This document shows positions 1 to 12,345 of a stretch of DNA of 64,000 nt, piece by piece. This stretch comes from Opisthocomus hoazin (taxonomy: Eukaryota; Chordata; Aves; Opisthocomiformes; Opisthocomidae). The stretch covers positions 21,933,115 through 21,997,114 of the forward strand of contig NC_134429.1 in assembly GCF_030867145.1 (NCBI RefSeq), read 5' to 3'. Within the stretch, counting starts at the first letter, position 1; the number at the start of each line of letters is the position of its first letter. Under the pieces are notes generated by a model. It did no database searches. It had not been told where the DNA came from and saw only the letters and a list, made by a program, of their open reading frames with translations. A program made the position numbers and the translations under genes.

Positions 1-3000
1 GTAGATGTTACCAGTGCATGAATGTGTGGAAAAGGACTTATATATTCATCATGGGCATGCTTAGGCGGTGTTGTCGGTGGGATATTTTTTCGGTATCCAA
101 AATGGCTGTTAGTAGGTTTTGGAACTTGATGGGGTCTGCACTCACACACTCTCAATGAATAATGATGTCCTTCATTACAGGACTGTGGCAGCATTCAGGC
201 TAGATCGTAGGAAGCTGCAGTACAGATGCAGCCTACTCTAGATGGGTGTTTGTTTCTGCCTGAGCCAGAGAGAAGCAGAATAGCTCTTCACACTGCTTTT
301 ACTCCCTAAGGTGGTTAAGTCGCAATGCTTATCTTCTAGAAGTTGTTCTTTGGTAAGTTACACTTCTGGTTACCTTACTAGGGCCAGCTTTTTGACGACT
401 ACTTTTCTCAGCTGTTAATCTATGTAGTGGGAAGGAAAACAAACCTGAAGTGAAGGTGAGGATGCTATAACTGTGTTATAGGAAGTGCCAAGTGAGCTTC
501 TGTCGGGAGTCTCGTTCTCAGCATGCAGAGAGTCCAGTCACCTTTGTGCTCGGTCACATCAGCGGGCTGGTTTGCTACCCAGCAGCATGGTGGGAATACA
601 CTGGAGCATTCTTGTGGCAGGTCAGAGTCCCTGTATGAGCAGGGAATGCTGTGGCTTTCAAGGCATAAGCCTGAGTTGTCAGCAGGACTGCTCAGTACCA
701 TCTTGCATTTGTGGGGTTGTAGGACAGCAGGGGTTTTCTTTGCCAAAAACTGCAGTTGGAAGTAACACCATTTGTATGCTTACTACTAGTATTCCAGAAG
801 GGGAGGAGAGGCAGAGGGAGGGATGACCTGGACTCCTGCTTCCACATAACACTTGGAAGAGAAAACTGAATTGTTGATCATGGAGTTTTACTGACTTTGA
901 ATTGCAGAGATGATTTTTATGACTTAGGGGTAAAAGATGAATTGGGGTTTACGACTGCTGGAGGCATTGTTGTTTGTTTGACTATGAGCCTGACAAAGAA
1001 TCACAGAATGGTGGGGGTTGGAAGGGACCTCTGTGGGTCATCTAGCCCAACCTCCCTGCTGAAGCAGGGTCACCCAGAGCAGGCTGCACAGCACTGCGTC
1101 CAGGTGGGTCTTGAATATCTCCAGAGAAGGAGACTCCACAGCCTCCCTGGGCAGCCTGGGCCAGGGCTCCGTCACCCTCAGAGTGAAGAAGTTCTTCCTC
1201 GTGTTCAGACGGAACTTCGTCTGCTTCAGTTTGTGCCCGTTGCCCCTTGTCCTGTTGCTGGGCACCACTGAAAAGAGTCTGGCCCCGTCCTCCTGACCCC
1301 CACCCTGCAGATATTTATAGGCATTTATAAGGTCCCCTTGCAGCCTTCTCTTCTCCAGGCTGAATAAGCCCAGCTCCCTCAGCCTCTCCTCATAGGACAT
1401 AGCTAATGACATTTCCTTCCAAACTATGACTTTTGTGCTACCATTTTTTGTTGCATATCCTCAGTTTTTTTACCAGTAACAATTTGGGTTCTTTACTAAT
1501 GACAAATGAAGTAAAAATTGGATTAAATGGGGACAAAGGCCCAGATGTGCCTTAACTGTTTAAGAGCTGCTTTCATAGATCGTGCCCTGATGGAGGAAGA
1601 GAAACGTTATTCCTGATTGCAGAGACACTAACGCTGTGAAGTTGTTAGATGGAAAACTATAGCTCCAGGTCTTAGCACATACGGTAATGTGTTTTACAAC
1701 TAATGCAGGTTAATTCAGGAACTGCGTAAAAATAGATTGCATTCTTATAATGGTGGACTGACTGGGTGACTTGTTTTTACTAGTCTGATGCTTTGTGTAT
1801 AACTAGGGCTGGTAATTTTGGTCTACAGTTGGGTGCCTGGTTTCAAAAGCGGCTTGAAGAAAAAACATAATTTATTTTTTAAAAATAAAATTCACTGTCA
1901 GTAACTTTAAAGAAAAAGCACCATTCTGATTAGACAAATCTACCTTCCTCATCATCTTTGATCTTGGGTTCAGTTACCGTATCCACGGGACAGTAACGAA
2001 TGCTGCAGACAAATGACGACATTTTATTCAGCAGCTGGTAGAGCCGTACACTGCAGGGCAGAGCTGGTTGGGGCTGGCTCTACAGCACACCTCCCTCGCA
2101 GCAAGGAGCTGCAACTCCTCAGTCCCCGTGACGCAGCGTGTACCTGTTGCAGCAGGAACCTTGTGGTGTGCGAGTGTGGAGCCCACCTTGCAGCCACTGC
2201 TCACGCTTTGGGTGGTGGGACAGAGAAGGCTGAGCTGCAGGGCCTGTGCCAGCCAGAACAGTGGATGCACCCGCTCTGTCTTTTCTCTGAGCAAAAGCCG
2301 AGTGCTGCAGTCCTGTCGAGGGCGTGAAGCCCTTTCAAAAGCAGCAGAATTGGACGAAACTGGTGCAAGATAGGAGTTGCAGGAAGAGAAGAGAGAGCGC
2401 AAATGTGTTTTTCCCTGCACTGCCTCAGACTCATTCTGGGCTTCCTGGTGAGACCTGTTTTCTAACACTACCTGGAGATAACTGAGGGTCTCCCAGTCTT
2501 TCCTGGTTTTGCCTGGCTAGCTGTGGACCATGTCCCACAGTGTGTAAGAAGAGGGACTAGCATGCACGTCTGCAGCGAGATGCTGGTATGCTCAAAATAC
2601 ATTCCTGCTTCCAGCTGCTCCTATTCTTGCAGTTTTGGTGCTCTCTTCTCAGTCTTCCTTCACTCCAGAGAATTCCTGTCTAACTGACGTGGCTGGCTGC
2701 ATGCAGGCATGCCAGCACAGTTCCTGCTGCGCTCTGCTCTTGGCCACCTCCGTCTGCCCTGGCGTCTGCAGGCCCAGGCTGCCCGCAGGACTCCCCTGCT
2801 CGGTGCGCTCTGCAGCCCGGGGAATGGCACGGGCTGGAAGCTGAGCTGCGTCCTCCGCTAGCAGCACTGTGTAACCTTTGTGTGCCAGACAGCAGGGGAT
2901 ATGTTTTAAGACCTTTGTTCTATGAACAGGAAAAATAATGTAAACTTAAAATGTGCATACCAAAGTGGGCTAGTTGGATTCAAAACTGAAAAGAATCTGC

Positions 3001-6000
3001 AACGTACAACTTCAATGTAGAAGAATAAAGCAATTGTGCTGTTGTGCCTTTCCATTCAAGGCTAGGATTCCTACTAAGAGAGCAGATGCATGCTGCAGTC
3101 TCAAGATACGCTAAAACTGACCTGTGTTGCGTGGTCAGTGCACTACTAGAGGGGACGGTAAAGAGAAGCCAGTGCAGGGTCCAGGCGCACGGCTCCCTGG
3201 GCTTGAGCCAGGCTGGGGAACCACCCTGAGGGCACACTCTGTAGGTGCTGTGTGGGGATTCTGCTCTAGGTGCAGTAGACAGGCTGGTCAGCAGTGTTGG
3301 AGGCGAAACAGTTGTTGCACATTAAGGCTTTGTGTGTATAACAGCATATGAGAAACTACCAGGAAGCAGATTCTGGAAGTTTTAGTAGCATTTGCAGGTT
3401 TTGCCTTGAATGGCAAGTGATGTGGGATTGATTGGGAAATAAGGGAGTTCTCTGCTTACATGGAAGAAACGAGCTATAAATGATCACAAAATGTATTAGC
3501 TGCTGTTCTGCCAAAATAAGTCTGTTACAGCAGGTGATTCTTTGCTGCTTTGCGTTCTGATAGCAACCGACGTGCATACATTGCTGGCGTGCATGCACAT
3601 AAGAAAAGTATTTCTGGGCCTTCTGATGTGCACAAGCTGACATGTCCATATACGTTGAAGGAATGCATGCAAACATGTCTGTCTGCACTACACAAATTTG
3701 ATGTATTCTGTACACTGACACCGTGCTTATGCAGTCTGTGTGTGCAGATAAATGATCACAGCATTTGCCTCCATCTTTCAGCTTGAAAACCTCCTTTCAA
3801 AATGATTTCATTAATTTTTCTGGATTTATTTGGCTTGCATTACACCAGGATCAGTGAAGAGCAAGAGGCAGGAGATTTTATTGACCAACTTATGAGACAA
3901 AACTTGCCATCTTTCTGCAGTATAAATTAAAAGAATTTCTAGAAAAAAAAATCCAGTTTCTATTGCCTTTAAGTAATAGTTTTCATCTCAGGGGAACCCA
4001 CTCCAGTGAACAGATTTCAGCTAGTCACAGTGCCTGCTACACAAACATTTCCCTGCTCATCAGGTAAATCATCCGCTGTAGCCTCCTGTGAAGGAGAGCT
4101 TTGTTCAAAGTCCAGATACAGGACATGAACAAAAATGCATGAACGCTTGAACTGTGATGCTCTCTGCTGTACTCTTGGTAGGCAGGTGATGTGGAGCAGA
4201 TCACAAGGAGTAAGCCTTTTCACATCGTTAGGCTAGCGGATCGCTTTCTGCCGACAGTGAAACTGCTGTCCTCTCTGGAGCAGAACAAGTGCACTTGTTA
4301 TCTGTCTGTGATCACGAGTGATTAAAGAATGTATTCATTCACGGCATCTTTCATTTAAAAATAGATCCCCTTACCCCCACCCCGTTTGTTACGGTTTAAT
4401 TAAATGCTGCTCTCTGGTTTGGGGAGTGTGCATCTAACACCTGAAGTCAGTTCCTCTGGTAAGTACAACTTTATTTCATACCTGAATAAACATCATCTGC
4501 TATATTTTATTGTTCTTTGCATACCCTTCCCTCTCTTGGCATTTCAGCAATAAACCCTTTGCTACTCCTGTGCATCTAAGTATTGTATTTTTTGTGTGTT
4601 TTTAATATGTGCTATGCAGCAGCATATTTAAGTACTCAGTTTCTTACGTCCCTTAGTAAGATAGAGAATGGGGGAAAAACGATGATTTCAGGATTGAAAA
4701 GTCCCGTTTGTTCGAGTTCAGGACAATGTGAGAAAATGTCATACTGGGATATGCGTCACTGTACCTGCGACAAAAGTTTTCAAAGTAATTTCTTTTTTTC
4801 ATTTACCTCTTGCAGGGACTGAGTGTATGTGGAGCTCAGATGTGTGCGTTAAATGGCAGACTGCGTGCTTTGGGGTGTCATTCTTATTGGGCCTTTCTGT
4901 CTTTTTTGTTTTGCTGCCCAAATGAGGTATCTGGAAAAAGGCAAGAGCTCCCTTTTCTTAAATGTCCCACAGGCCATTTCAGCTCTCAGAGCAACAGGTA
5001 ACTCGCCAGGCAGCCTTCTCTGGCTCCTGCACCCTGTCCTTTATACTGATCTTCAGCATTCAGATTCATTAAACATTTCCCTGGCTGGGCATTATGGAGT
5101 AAACTTGACAAAGCAGCTTTGTGTTATGCTTTACCCATGAAGCCATCATTTGCTGTAACTTATTCGAAGTAGGCCTAATCCATTTGCTGACACACTCCCA
5201 TACAAGACTGGGGAGGGCGTGTGGGGAGAGGAGCTGCTGCTCGCTTCTGGGGCTGTTGCTTTCTACATCGCTTCAGCACGTAATGATGTGATCTTCTGTA
5301 TGGTGTTCAAGTAGGTAATGGTTTGAAGGGCAGCAGCTTCGTCTGGGAACCAGGACATAGCTCCCAAGTGTCAGGGTCCAAAGCTCATAGTCGAAATTAT
5401 CTTCTTTCCCCTTTCTGCGTGTCAATGCCACGGCTGCGATTCAGACACCTTATCAATGGTCATCTCTATTGCACGTGCTTTTTCCTTCCATCTGCTCTTC
5501 AGCAATCGCTGAGGGAATGACTTTGTACCTTAGAGGTGTCTAGAGGAAATGTGAGGAGGTTTTTGATGAAGGCTTCATCAAAATTTACAGTCCTTGCAAT
5601 TCTGTGCATGGTTTCAGTAGCTGCTGAAGTAGGATAGTACTTCTTCTTTGGAGTCTTGCAACAGCCAGAGCCTGTTACCCTTTCTGGTGCGCCCTGGCTT
5701 GCAGCCGTTGTGTCACATGAACTGTCCTCACCTCCAGTCCCCATGCAGCTGGAGGCACTTGCAGAAGTGATCCAAAGCGGCATACCGGTGCCTGTAGACC
5801 TCTGGAGAGGTTTGTGTACCATCCATCAGCACATGGCTTGCTGGTATTACTTGCTCTCGGTGCTCTCATATTTTTTCTGTTATTAAAAAAAAAAAAAGCA
5901 TCTCACTCCAAGTCTACAAAAGTGGATTGAAACCAGAGAACATCCTTTCTGCTGTACCTTTCTATAAATACCAGTGGTGCTCTTTTCTTAGAGCAGTTTA

Positions 6001-9000
6001 TTAATGCTTGTAACTGCATTGTATGCAGTGTATTGATGCTTGTAACTGTAATTTGGGCCCTCTTCCCCGCCTGAAGTTGAGTGGAAAAATAAGAAACAAA
6101 GGAGATCGCCTTCTAGCATGATGGCAATGCTATATTGTTCACTTAAAAGCTGTCCTAGCAGCACTTACTAAGTGGATTTCTGTTTTCAAGGGTCCTAGTT
6201 TGTCCAAAATTCTTCCCTGGTCAAACTATTTTTAACTGCATTTGAAAATTTTGAGGATTTATTACACTGAGCATTAGTGAAGAGGAAATACCAGCTGAAC
6301 AGTCATGTTGAGACTTTATATTGTTGTAACAAAATCAAATCAAGGTACCACTGAGTAAGGAACATACTCAAAAAGAAAAGAAGTGTTAAATGAGGACTGA
6401 AAGGGCTTTTAAGTCACAGGAAAGGCTGCAGTACAGACTATCCAATAAAGAATTAATTGGTTGAAAGCAATTAGTTTTAGGTTCTCTTGCTAAAGCAATT
6501 TGGAGGCTTGTTTAAGAACAGTTACTTTAAATGATAAAACAAATGGCTTGTCTTGGTCTGGTACCTACTTGATGCGTACACTGGTTCTGGCACTTCGTGT
6601 CCAGCCCTGGTTCGGGGAAGCAGCAGGGCGTTCACAACCACACCTGGGTGCTTCCCAGGTGTCTGTCTGGCCATGGATTTGCACAGCTCTTGGTAGCAGG
6701 TGCAGGTCCTTGTGTTCCGTGCTGGCTGTGCTGTGCCATGCCGTGCCGCAGTTCCCACAGCTGAGCGGGGCTGCCTTGAGCCTGCTGCCAGGAGGGGGGG
6801 GAACTTCTCTGGCCTCTGGCTGCCAGCTCTTGTGAGCCAGGAGAGGTCGTCAGCCGTAGACCACGGGTCTTCACACCTACCGGGCAGTGTGTTCTACGAA
6901 TAAGGGACTCATAGTACCTACCTGCACTCCCATTTTTAATGTAATACATGTGCAATTATGTATACTGAACACAGAGGTTAATTTAAAAAATGTGGTAGCT
7001 TAATAAAATTGGATGGTCATAAAGTTGAAGCTTAAGAAGTTTATAAATGCTGTGGAATGCAGGGTTTGTTTGAAGACATTACATACTAAACAGCATCTTT
7101 CAGTACTGTACCCATGACAAATTTCAAAGTCTAACTTTGCTGTAGGGAAATTCTGTACTAGTATGTGCTTGTGGTTTTAAGCAGTAATTATCGTGGCACT
7201 TGCAACATTTTTATAAGTCTGAAAATCTGTAAACCCATGTAAAGCACACTTGACCAAGGAAAATGTTGCAGATTTCTGAATAGAATCTGTACTAGTGCAA
7301 ACATTGGGTGCTGTAGTGATTAACTTCTGTTGGCGTGTGTATTCAGTTAAACAGATCCAATAGGTCTGCACCAGTACAGATACTGCATGCTGTAGGTTGA
7401 AGTTTGCAGCAAAGCATGTGTTGCATTCTTCCAGCAAAAGTGCTTTGATAGTGTAGCCCTTGCATGCTGAAGTGCTAAACTAAGGTATAGCATGTGTCAG
7501 TGAAAGAGCAACCAGCTTATCTAATGTGCATGTTCGGTAAGAGATCTATTATAACAGGTTAATTTTACATTACAGTAATTAAGTGCAACAAAACACTTGG
7601 AAGTTGCACTGCAAATCATGCATTGATAGATGGTATCTTGAACATAGTTAATCTAAGCCTTAAAAATTGCCTCGTGCACAGGGGCACACCACGCTTTTCT
7701 AGCACAGCAGGGATCTTGGCTCACCTTGTGCTTCTGAGCAGTGCAGTAATAGAAATAATCAGTAATAATTTCAAGGGAGAGGCTGATTTTCTGCTGCAAG
7801 AAAAGAAAGAAAACTAAATACACAGTCAGTTTGTCGTTTGTCAGCATTTTCAGTTCACTGTACCAGTCCTCCTGTGTTTCCTGTAATGAAAAGATGATCT
7901 GGACTCACCCAGCAGGTCGCACCATCCTACGTCATCACCCGCGAGGCGAGCGGAGGCTTGCTGCCGCCTTCTGTGCCGTGCCGAGGCCCCCGCTGCCAGC
8001 AGGGTCGTTCAGACACAGCTTGCACAGAGCCAACATTTCCCCATAGAAAATTCTCCGTAAAGTCAGGGCAGGCATTTGGGCTTGGCACAGCACCGCCCAA
8101 GTAGGAATTGGAGCCAGTGGTGCTGCTTGCTGCCTCGCCCCATCCTCAGCGTGGGGATCAGAGCGCTTCCTGGCATCCAGGGGAGCTGTGCTGGGCACGC
8201 CGCTGCCACACTCAGACTTCAGAGGAGGGCCGTGGCCCCTTGCATGGAGGTCTGTCTTCACGCTCTGAAAACAGCATGTGCCTTTGGACTAACAGAGCCC
8301 TCTGTCTTCCCATGCATGATGGTTCTCAAACAGTTTGGTGGAATTAAGGTAATTAGCAAAGGTCTGACCTGCATATTGGTTAGTGTGATTTATTAATTGA
8401 CTCCTATTTCCCCCGGTTGCACAAATAACAAGAATGCCTTTCAATGCTAGAGCTTTGAGTCAGCTAAAACAAACAGTTAAAAGAAGCCAGCTCCCTCTTG
8501 ACTGTGATTCTGAGTACATGCAGAAAAACAAATAGTGAAATGGAGGTGTATTTATGGAGAAAAGTTTATAGCCTTTATGGTATCCTTGTATTGGCAGGCT
8601 GGTGCAAGAGCCAAAAGAGGATGCGTGGGTGGAAGTCTACGTACAGAAGCTACAAACTGGCATTGCTGCTTAGCTCTCGCGGCATCTTTTACTGTCTATA
8701 TTTACTTATGCTTTGTTAAATTCATTCACTCTTAGTTGGATTCTGTTACACGGACTTGGGGCTCTGACACAATTCTTGGTACCATACCTTCATTACTTGT
8801 CCTTTTCAAGTTCTTGCTACATCAGCTGGGCACGTACACTCTTTGCTAAACCATCTTAAGTTAGGCTGTGTTCAACTTTTGGGGTGGTCTTCCGCTTCCA
8901 GTAGTGGAGGGAAGGCACACGGAGGCAGGTGGCAAAGGGATCGCACTGCAGAAAGGAGCTCCCTGCAAAGGAGGCAGAGCCAAGCCACCCCAAGCTCAGC

Positions 9001-9866
9001 TGGGCACTTGCCCTCAGGTTCGAGGGCAGCACAGCAAGTCCCCGCGGATTTGTTCTGGCTCCTTTGCAGGGAGCCTTCACTGACACGCAGCCAGTTTGTC
9101 AGCCTGAGCACAGGATTGCTGCTACTCCAGCACTGATGCAGAATTGTGCTTTACTTGATGGGATTGAAATAATTCCCTTCTTGTCATCCTTTTAATTTAA
9201 TGTTTAATTATTTCGGCTTTCAGTAATGATTTAGTTCTTACGCTGACGAGGGCTCGAGGAGGTAGTGCAGTGCATGCATTTTAAAGAGCTGAGAACTGGA
9301 GCATCAGGCTACATCTAGGGAGAGTGACTCTTCCACGTGGTACCAGTTCTACTCACATATAAATACTTTCTTATGTGAGATTCCGTATCAGCATCAAGCT
9401 TCCCTTACGACTGACTGATTTTTCCCCTGCTGTGCTGGGCACGATATCAAATTGTCGCTGCTTCAGCGATGTATGGAGAAAAGAGGTTGACACTGAAAAG
9501 CCCCTTTGCTGTAACAGCTGGAATAGCAGGCAGCTGCAAAAGCTGTTAATGAACGGCAGTCCAAAAAAACCCCAAATAATTAAATAGGCCGATACTAGAA
9601 CAAAGTCCAGCTGTAGTTATAAATACAAGGAAAAAAAAGTAGCTGAAAATAAGTATATCTTTTCAAATGTGTTTGTCTCGGATTTCTAGTGACCCATTCT
9701 TGCACTTCCAACCGTTTATGGTATCAGGAACGTTAATTACCGTCCTGTAATTTCTCAGGGAGCTGGCTTTTTTATGTGGGAGGTTAGACTGAGGAATCCT
9801 GAGGAATTTTTCTGTAGAAAGAGATTTGTGATAGAAGTGTTATATAGCTCCTCTTTGTTTTTTCAG
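1..9866 (+). other. CAMTA1: CAMTA1 last intron (partial), no other exon recognised
   Basis: This stretch ends at a clear acceptor (pyrimidine tract then AG at 9865-9866) before the last CAMTA1 exon, so it is read as CAMTA1 intron. I looked for the upstream IQ-motif exons and the short alternative cassette exon and did not find them. Apart from the CR1 fragment near 1.0-1.4 kb, I see only scattered GC-richer patches (about 2.05-2.85, 6.6-6.9, 7.9-8.3 and 8.85-9.1 kb) with overlapping short ORFs on both strands and no recognisable protein. Confidence 0.7.
998..1400 (-). mobile_element. CR1 LINE fragment, 3' end, 5'-truncated
   Basis: On the minus strand this is the 3' terminal part of a CR1 non-LTR retrotransposon: the end of the ORF2 frame (residues such as [18 protein letters not shown]) followed by the short CR1 3' tail. 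The plus strand shows the reverse complement, beginning at the conserved 3' terminus (GAATCACAGAATGG). The copy is 5'-truncated and its frame is broken, so it is a dead fossil in the CAMTA1 intron. Confidence 0.9.
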
Positions 9867-9930
9867 AGTGAAAGAATTGAAAAAGGCCAAGGAACTTGAA
9901 GATACGCAGCAGCATCCCGTAGCAATGTGA
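9867..9930 (+). CDS. CAMTA1: CAMTA1 terminal coding exon (calmodulin-binding transcription activator 1, C-terminus)
   Basis: After the acceptor ending at 9866, one base completes a codon and the frame continues VKELKKAKELED..., ending in TGA at 9928-9930. This matches the conserved vertebrate CAMTA1 C-terminus just after the IQ motifs. CAMTA1 is a nuclear transcription activator with CG-1, TIG, ankyrin and calmodulin-binding IQ domains; only its tail lies here. The same exon is open in a second frame, giving SERIEKGQGT and a stop at 9897-9899, which is the ending of another known CAMTA1 isoform made when a short upstream cassette exon shifts the phase. The rest of the gene lies upstream of the window on the same strand. 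Confidence 0.92.
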
Positions 9931-11278
9931 CATTGCTTTTCAGACTGTTTTCATTTTCTGTTTTTAGCAGAGACATGCAACAACAACAACAAAAATACCC
10001 ACTGCAGTTCTGGAAATACCAGCTGCAGGATTTTAACAGTAATGTTTTGGTCATTGCATTTGCACTTTCATGGACAACTTTTAATTTGTTCAGCAAGACA
10101 TCTTGGAACTCAATCTTCTGTTGGATCATGGGGAAAACAAAAGACACCAGGAGGAAATTGTGAGTTGCTTCGTTCTTCGAGAAGGAAGAAGCGATTAATT
10201 ATCCTTTTCATATAGGGCTGTATTAAACAACATGTGGAACTGTACAAATATTATACCAAAAATATTGTTCAGAAAAGGTGGGAATGCACAAGCAACACAA
10301 GAATGCTGTTCCTGCACCTGTCAGTCATCTCCAAGAAACCGAAGCTTTGAGAGTCTCAGTGGAGGGGCTTAGATCAGTACATCTTTATTGGGTCCATGCA
10401 TCCTCATCTCCTTCGCACTTCTGTCCTTTGTGTTTTATTTAAATCTCTACAGCACACTTAATGCAACTTTTTAAATCTGCAGGTTTTTAATACATCCCGT
10501 GGGAATTTACAGAAGGGGTTGGTGTATGAGATAAACGGGTAATGCATGAAGAATGGAGAGAGCAGCTTCAGCAAGTTTTAAAAAGTTTTTTTTGTCTTTT
10601 TAGTAGAACCTGCAAACATATCAATCGTCATGTACCTTCTCTCATACTCAGCACTTTATTTTCTAGCCTTACTTTCATGTACTATTATTTTAATTAAGTT
10701 CTCAAAATAATTTGTAAAACATAGCTTTTTATCTTAAGTACTTGTCAAACCTCTTGTCATTTTGCAGTCACATACATATGTTGCCTGGACATTTTATACC
10801 ACCTAAAGATCAGAGTGGTGCTGCATTCTGGCCAGTAAATCTCTTATTTTGGCTACTTCATCAAAATCTGGGCAGTTTCTGTATATATAGAAGGTAGAAA
10901 TGGAAAATGAGAAAAATATTTGAAAGGGAATATATTGATTAATTACTAAATATTTTATTCACAAAGGGTCAATAACTTGGCAAGATAAAATTATTTGTAT
11001 AGTTTTGTCTGAATGAACGAGAAGAGTGTGGATGTATTGTTTGTACATATTGTATATAGTAAAACAGAGATATGTGCATGAACTCAAGAAAAAGAAATGA
11101 ACAAAGCAAAGCATTAGTGGCTATGGTCTGTAAAATGAAACAAAAACTTTATTTCACTATAAGAAACTTTATTTTAAATGTTCTTTAGAAGAACATTTTT
11201 GCTAAAGCATGACTAAATGGCAAAAAAAAGAGCTACTGTATTTAGACTTAGGAAAAAAAGGCAGAGCAACGTTACTTT

Positions 11279-11309
<31 letters not shown>

Positions 11310-12345
11310 GATATGTTTACATTTGATTTTGGCTACCAGGAGTTTGGTTTGGTTGGATTTAATTTATTTATTCCTTCCTCCTTTATTTTTTCCCCCGTCT
11401 TTTTTTTTTTTTTTTTTTGCCAATGGTGCCAAGTAATGTGAATGCTAATATTGCTTAAGAAAATTAAGTTACTTTTGCAAAGCAGATAATCATAAGAGTA
11501 CAAAAAACGTATCTAGCTTAACACCATACACTCACTCCAATAAAGAACACTTAGAATGAACATAAAATGAAAAAAAAAAAAAAAAGAAATAGTACGAAAG
11601 TAGAAAATATGTTTCACATTTTCATATCTCCTGCTGGAAGTCAGAAAATGTAATAAAAATTGCACAAAAAATTTTAAAAAATTAAGTAAAACTTAAAAAA
11701 AGATGCAAACTGATCTTGTAGGGGTGTCATGGTATATTGCTATTTCCACATAGTGAGGAGCCAAAGAAATTAGATTGTTTTAAATTGAACTACTAATTTA
11801 AAACTGTCACAAATTCTCGACGATGGGAACCAGATTCTGATCTTTATTACACAGGAATGTAAGGGAAGAAACTCCAGACGTCCGTGTCGTTACTGTGGGT
11901 TATGTACATGTGTCTGAGATCGGAAACTGCTCCTATGTGTTTGTTTTGCGCGTGGCAGTTTAAAATGTCTGAATGAACTGGTGTCAATTTGAAAGTGTTA
12001 GTTTTGGAAAAGTTATTCTTGCTTGATCCCGGCCACCAACTGCAATGTTCAAACGCAAGGCTTGTTGTGAAGCCCAAATATATTCACACATAAGAAGCTT
12101 TTAAACTGGTGTCTTTAAAAGAAGAGTAAAAACAAAGATTGTGGCAAAAAAACTGGGGTCAGTGCTCTTGGTGCCTTTTCTATAATTGTACCTGTTTTTA
12201 ATTACTTCTTTTCACTGCCAGCATTGAATTACAGTAGATGTGCTATAGCTCATTATTGGAATTCTCTTGTACATTTCTGAACTGCTGCTTTATGACCCGA
12301 TTCAATTTAAAAAAAAAAGGAAATAAAGAAAAATGAATGGCCTGG
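9931..12345 (+). other. CAMTA1: CAMTA1 3'UTR (extent inferred)
   Basis: AT-rich sequence directly downstream of the CAMTA1 stop codon, with no long ORF. Candidate poly(A) signals AATAAA occur at 11539-11544, 11652-11657 and 12322-12327. Homopolymer tracts include A-runs near 11280-11297 and 11571-11585 and a T-run at 11401-11418. The true cleavage site cannot be read from sequence alone; the end given assumes use of the last signal. Confidence 0.5.
12322..12327 (+). terminator. CAMTA1: Candidate CAMTA1 poly(A) signal AATAAA
   Basis: Canonical hexamer about 2.4 kb after the CAMTA1 stop codon, the most distal of three candidates before the sequence becomes less AT-rich. Alternative upstream signals at 11539 and 11652 could give shorter transcripts. 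Confidence 0.4.

Noticed and set aside
485-826. Overlapping ORFs on both strands
   Set aside because: No splice-consistent homology, frames overlap in opposite strands, and it lies within the CAMTA1 intron.
6841-6900. Possible CAMTA1 cassette exon (a VDH-containing frame after a CAG)
   Set aside because: Only three residues agree with the known alternative exon and there is no matching donor or phase.
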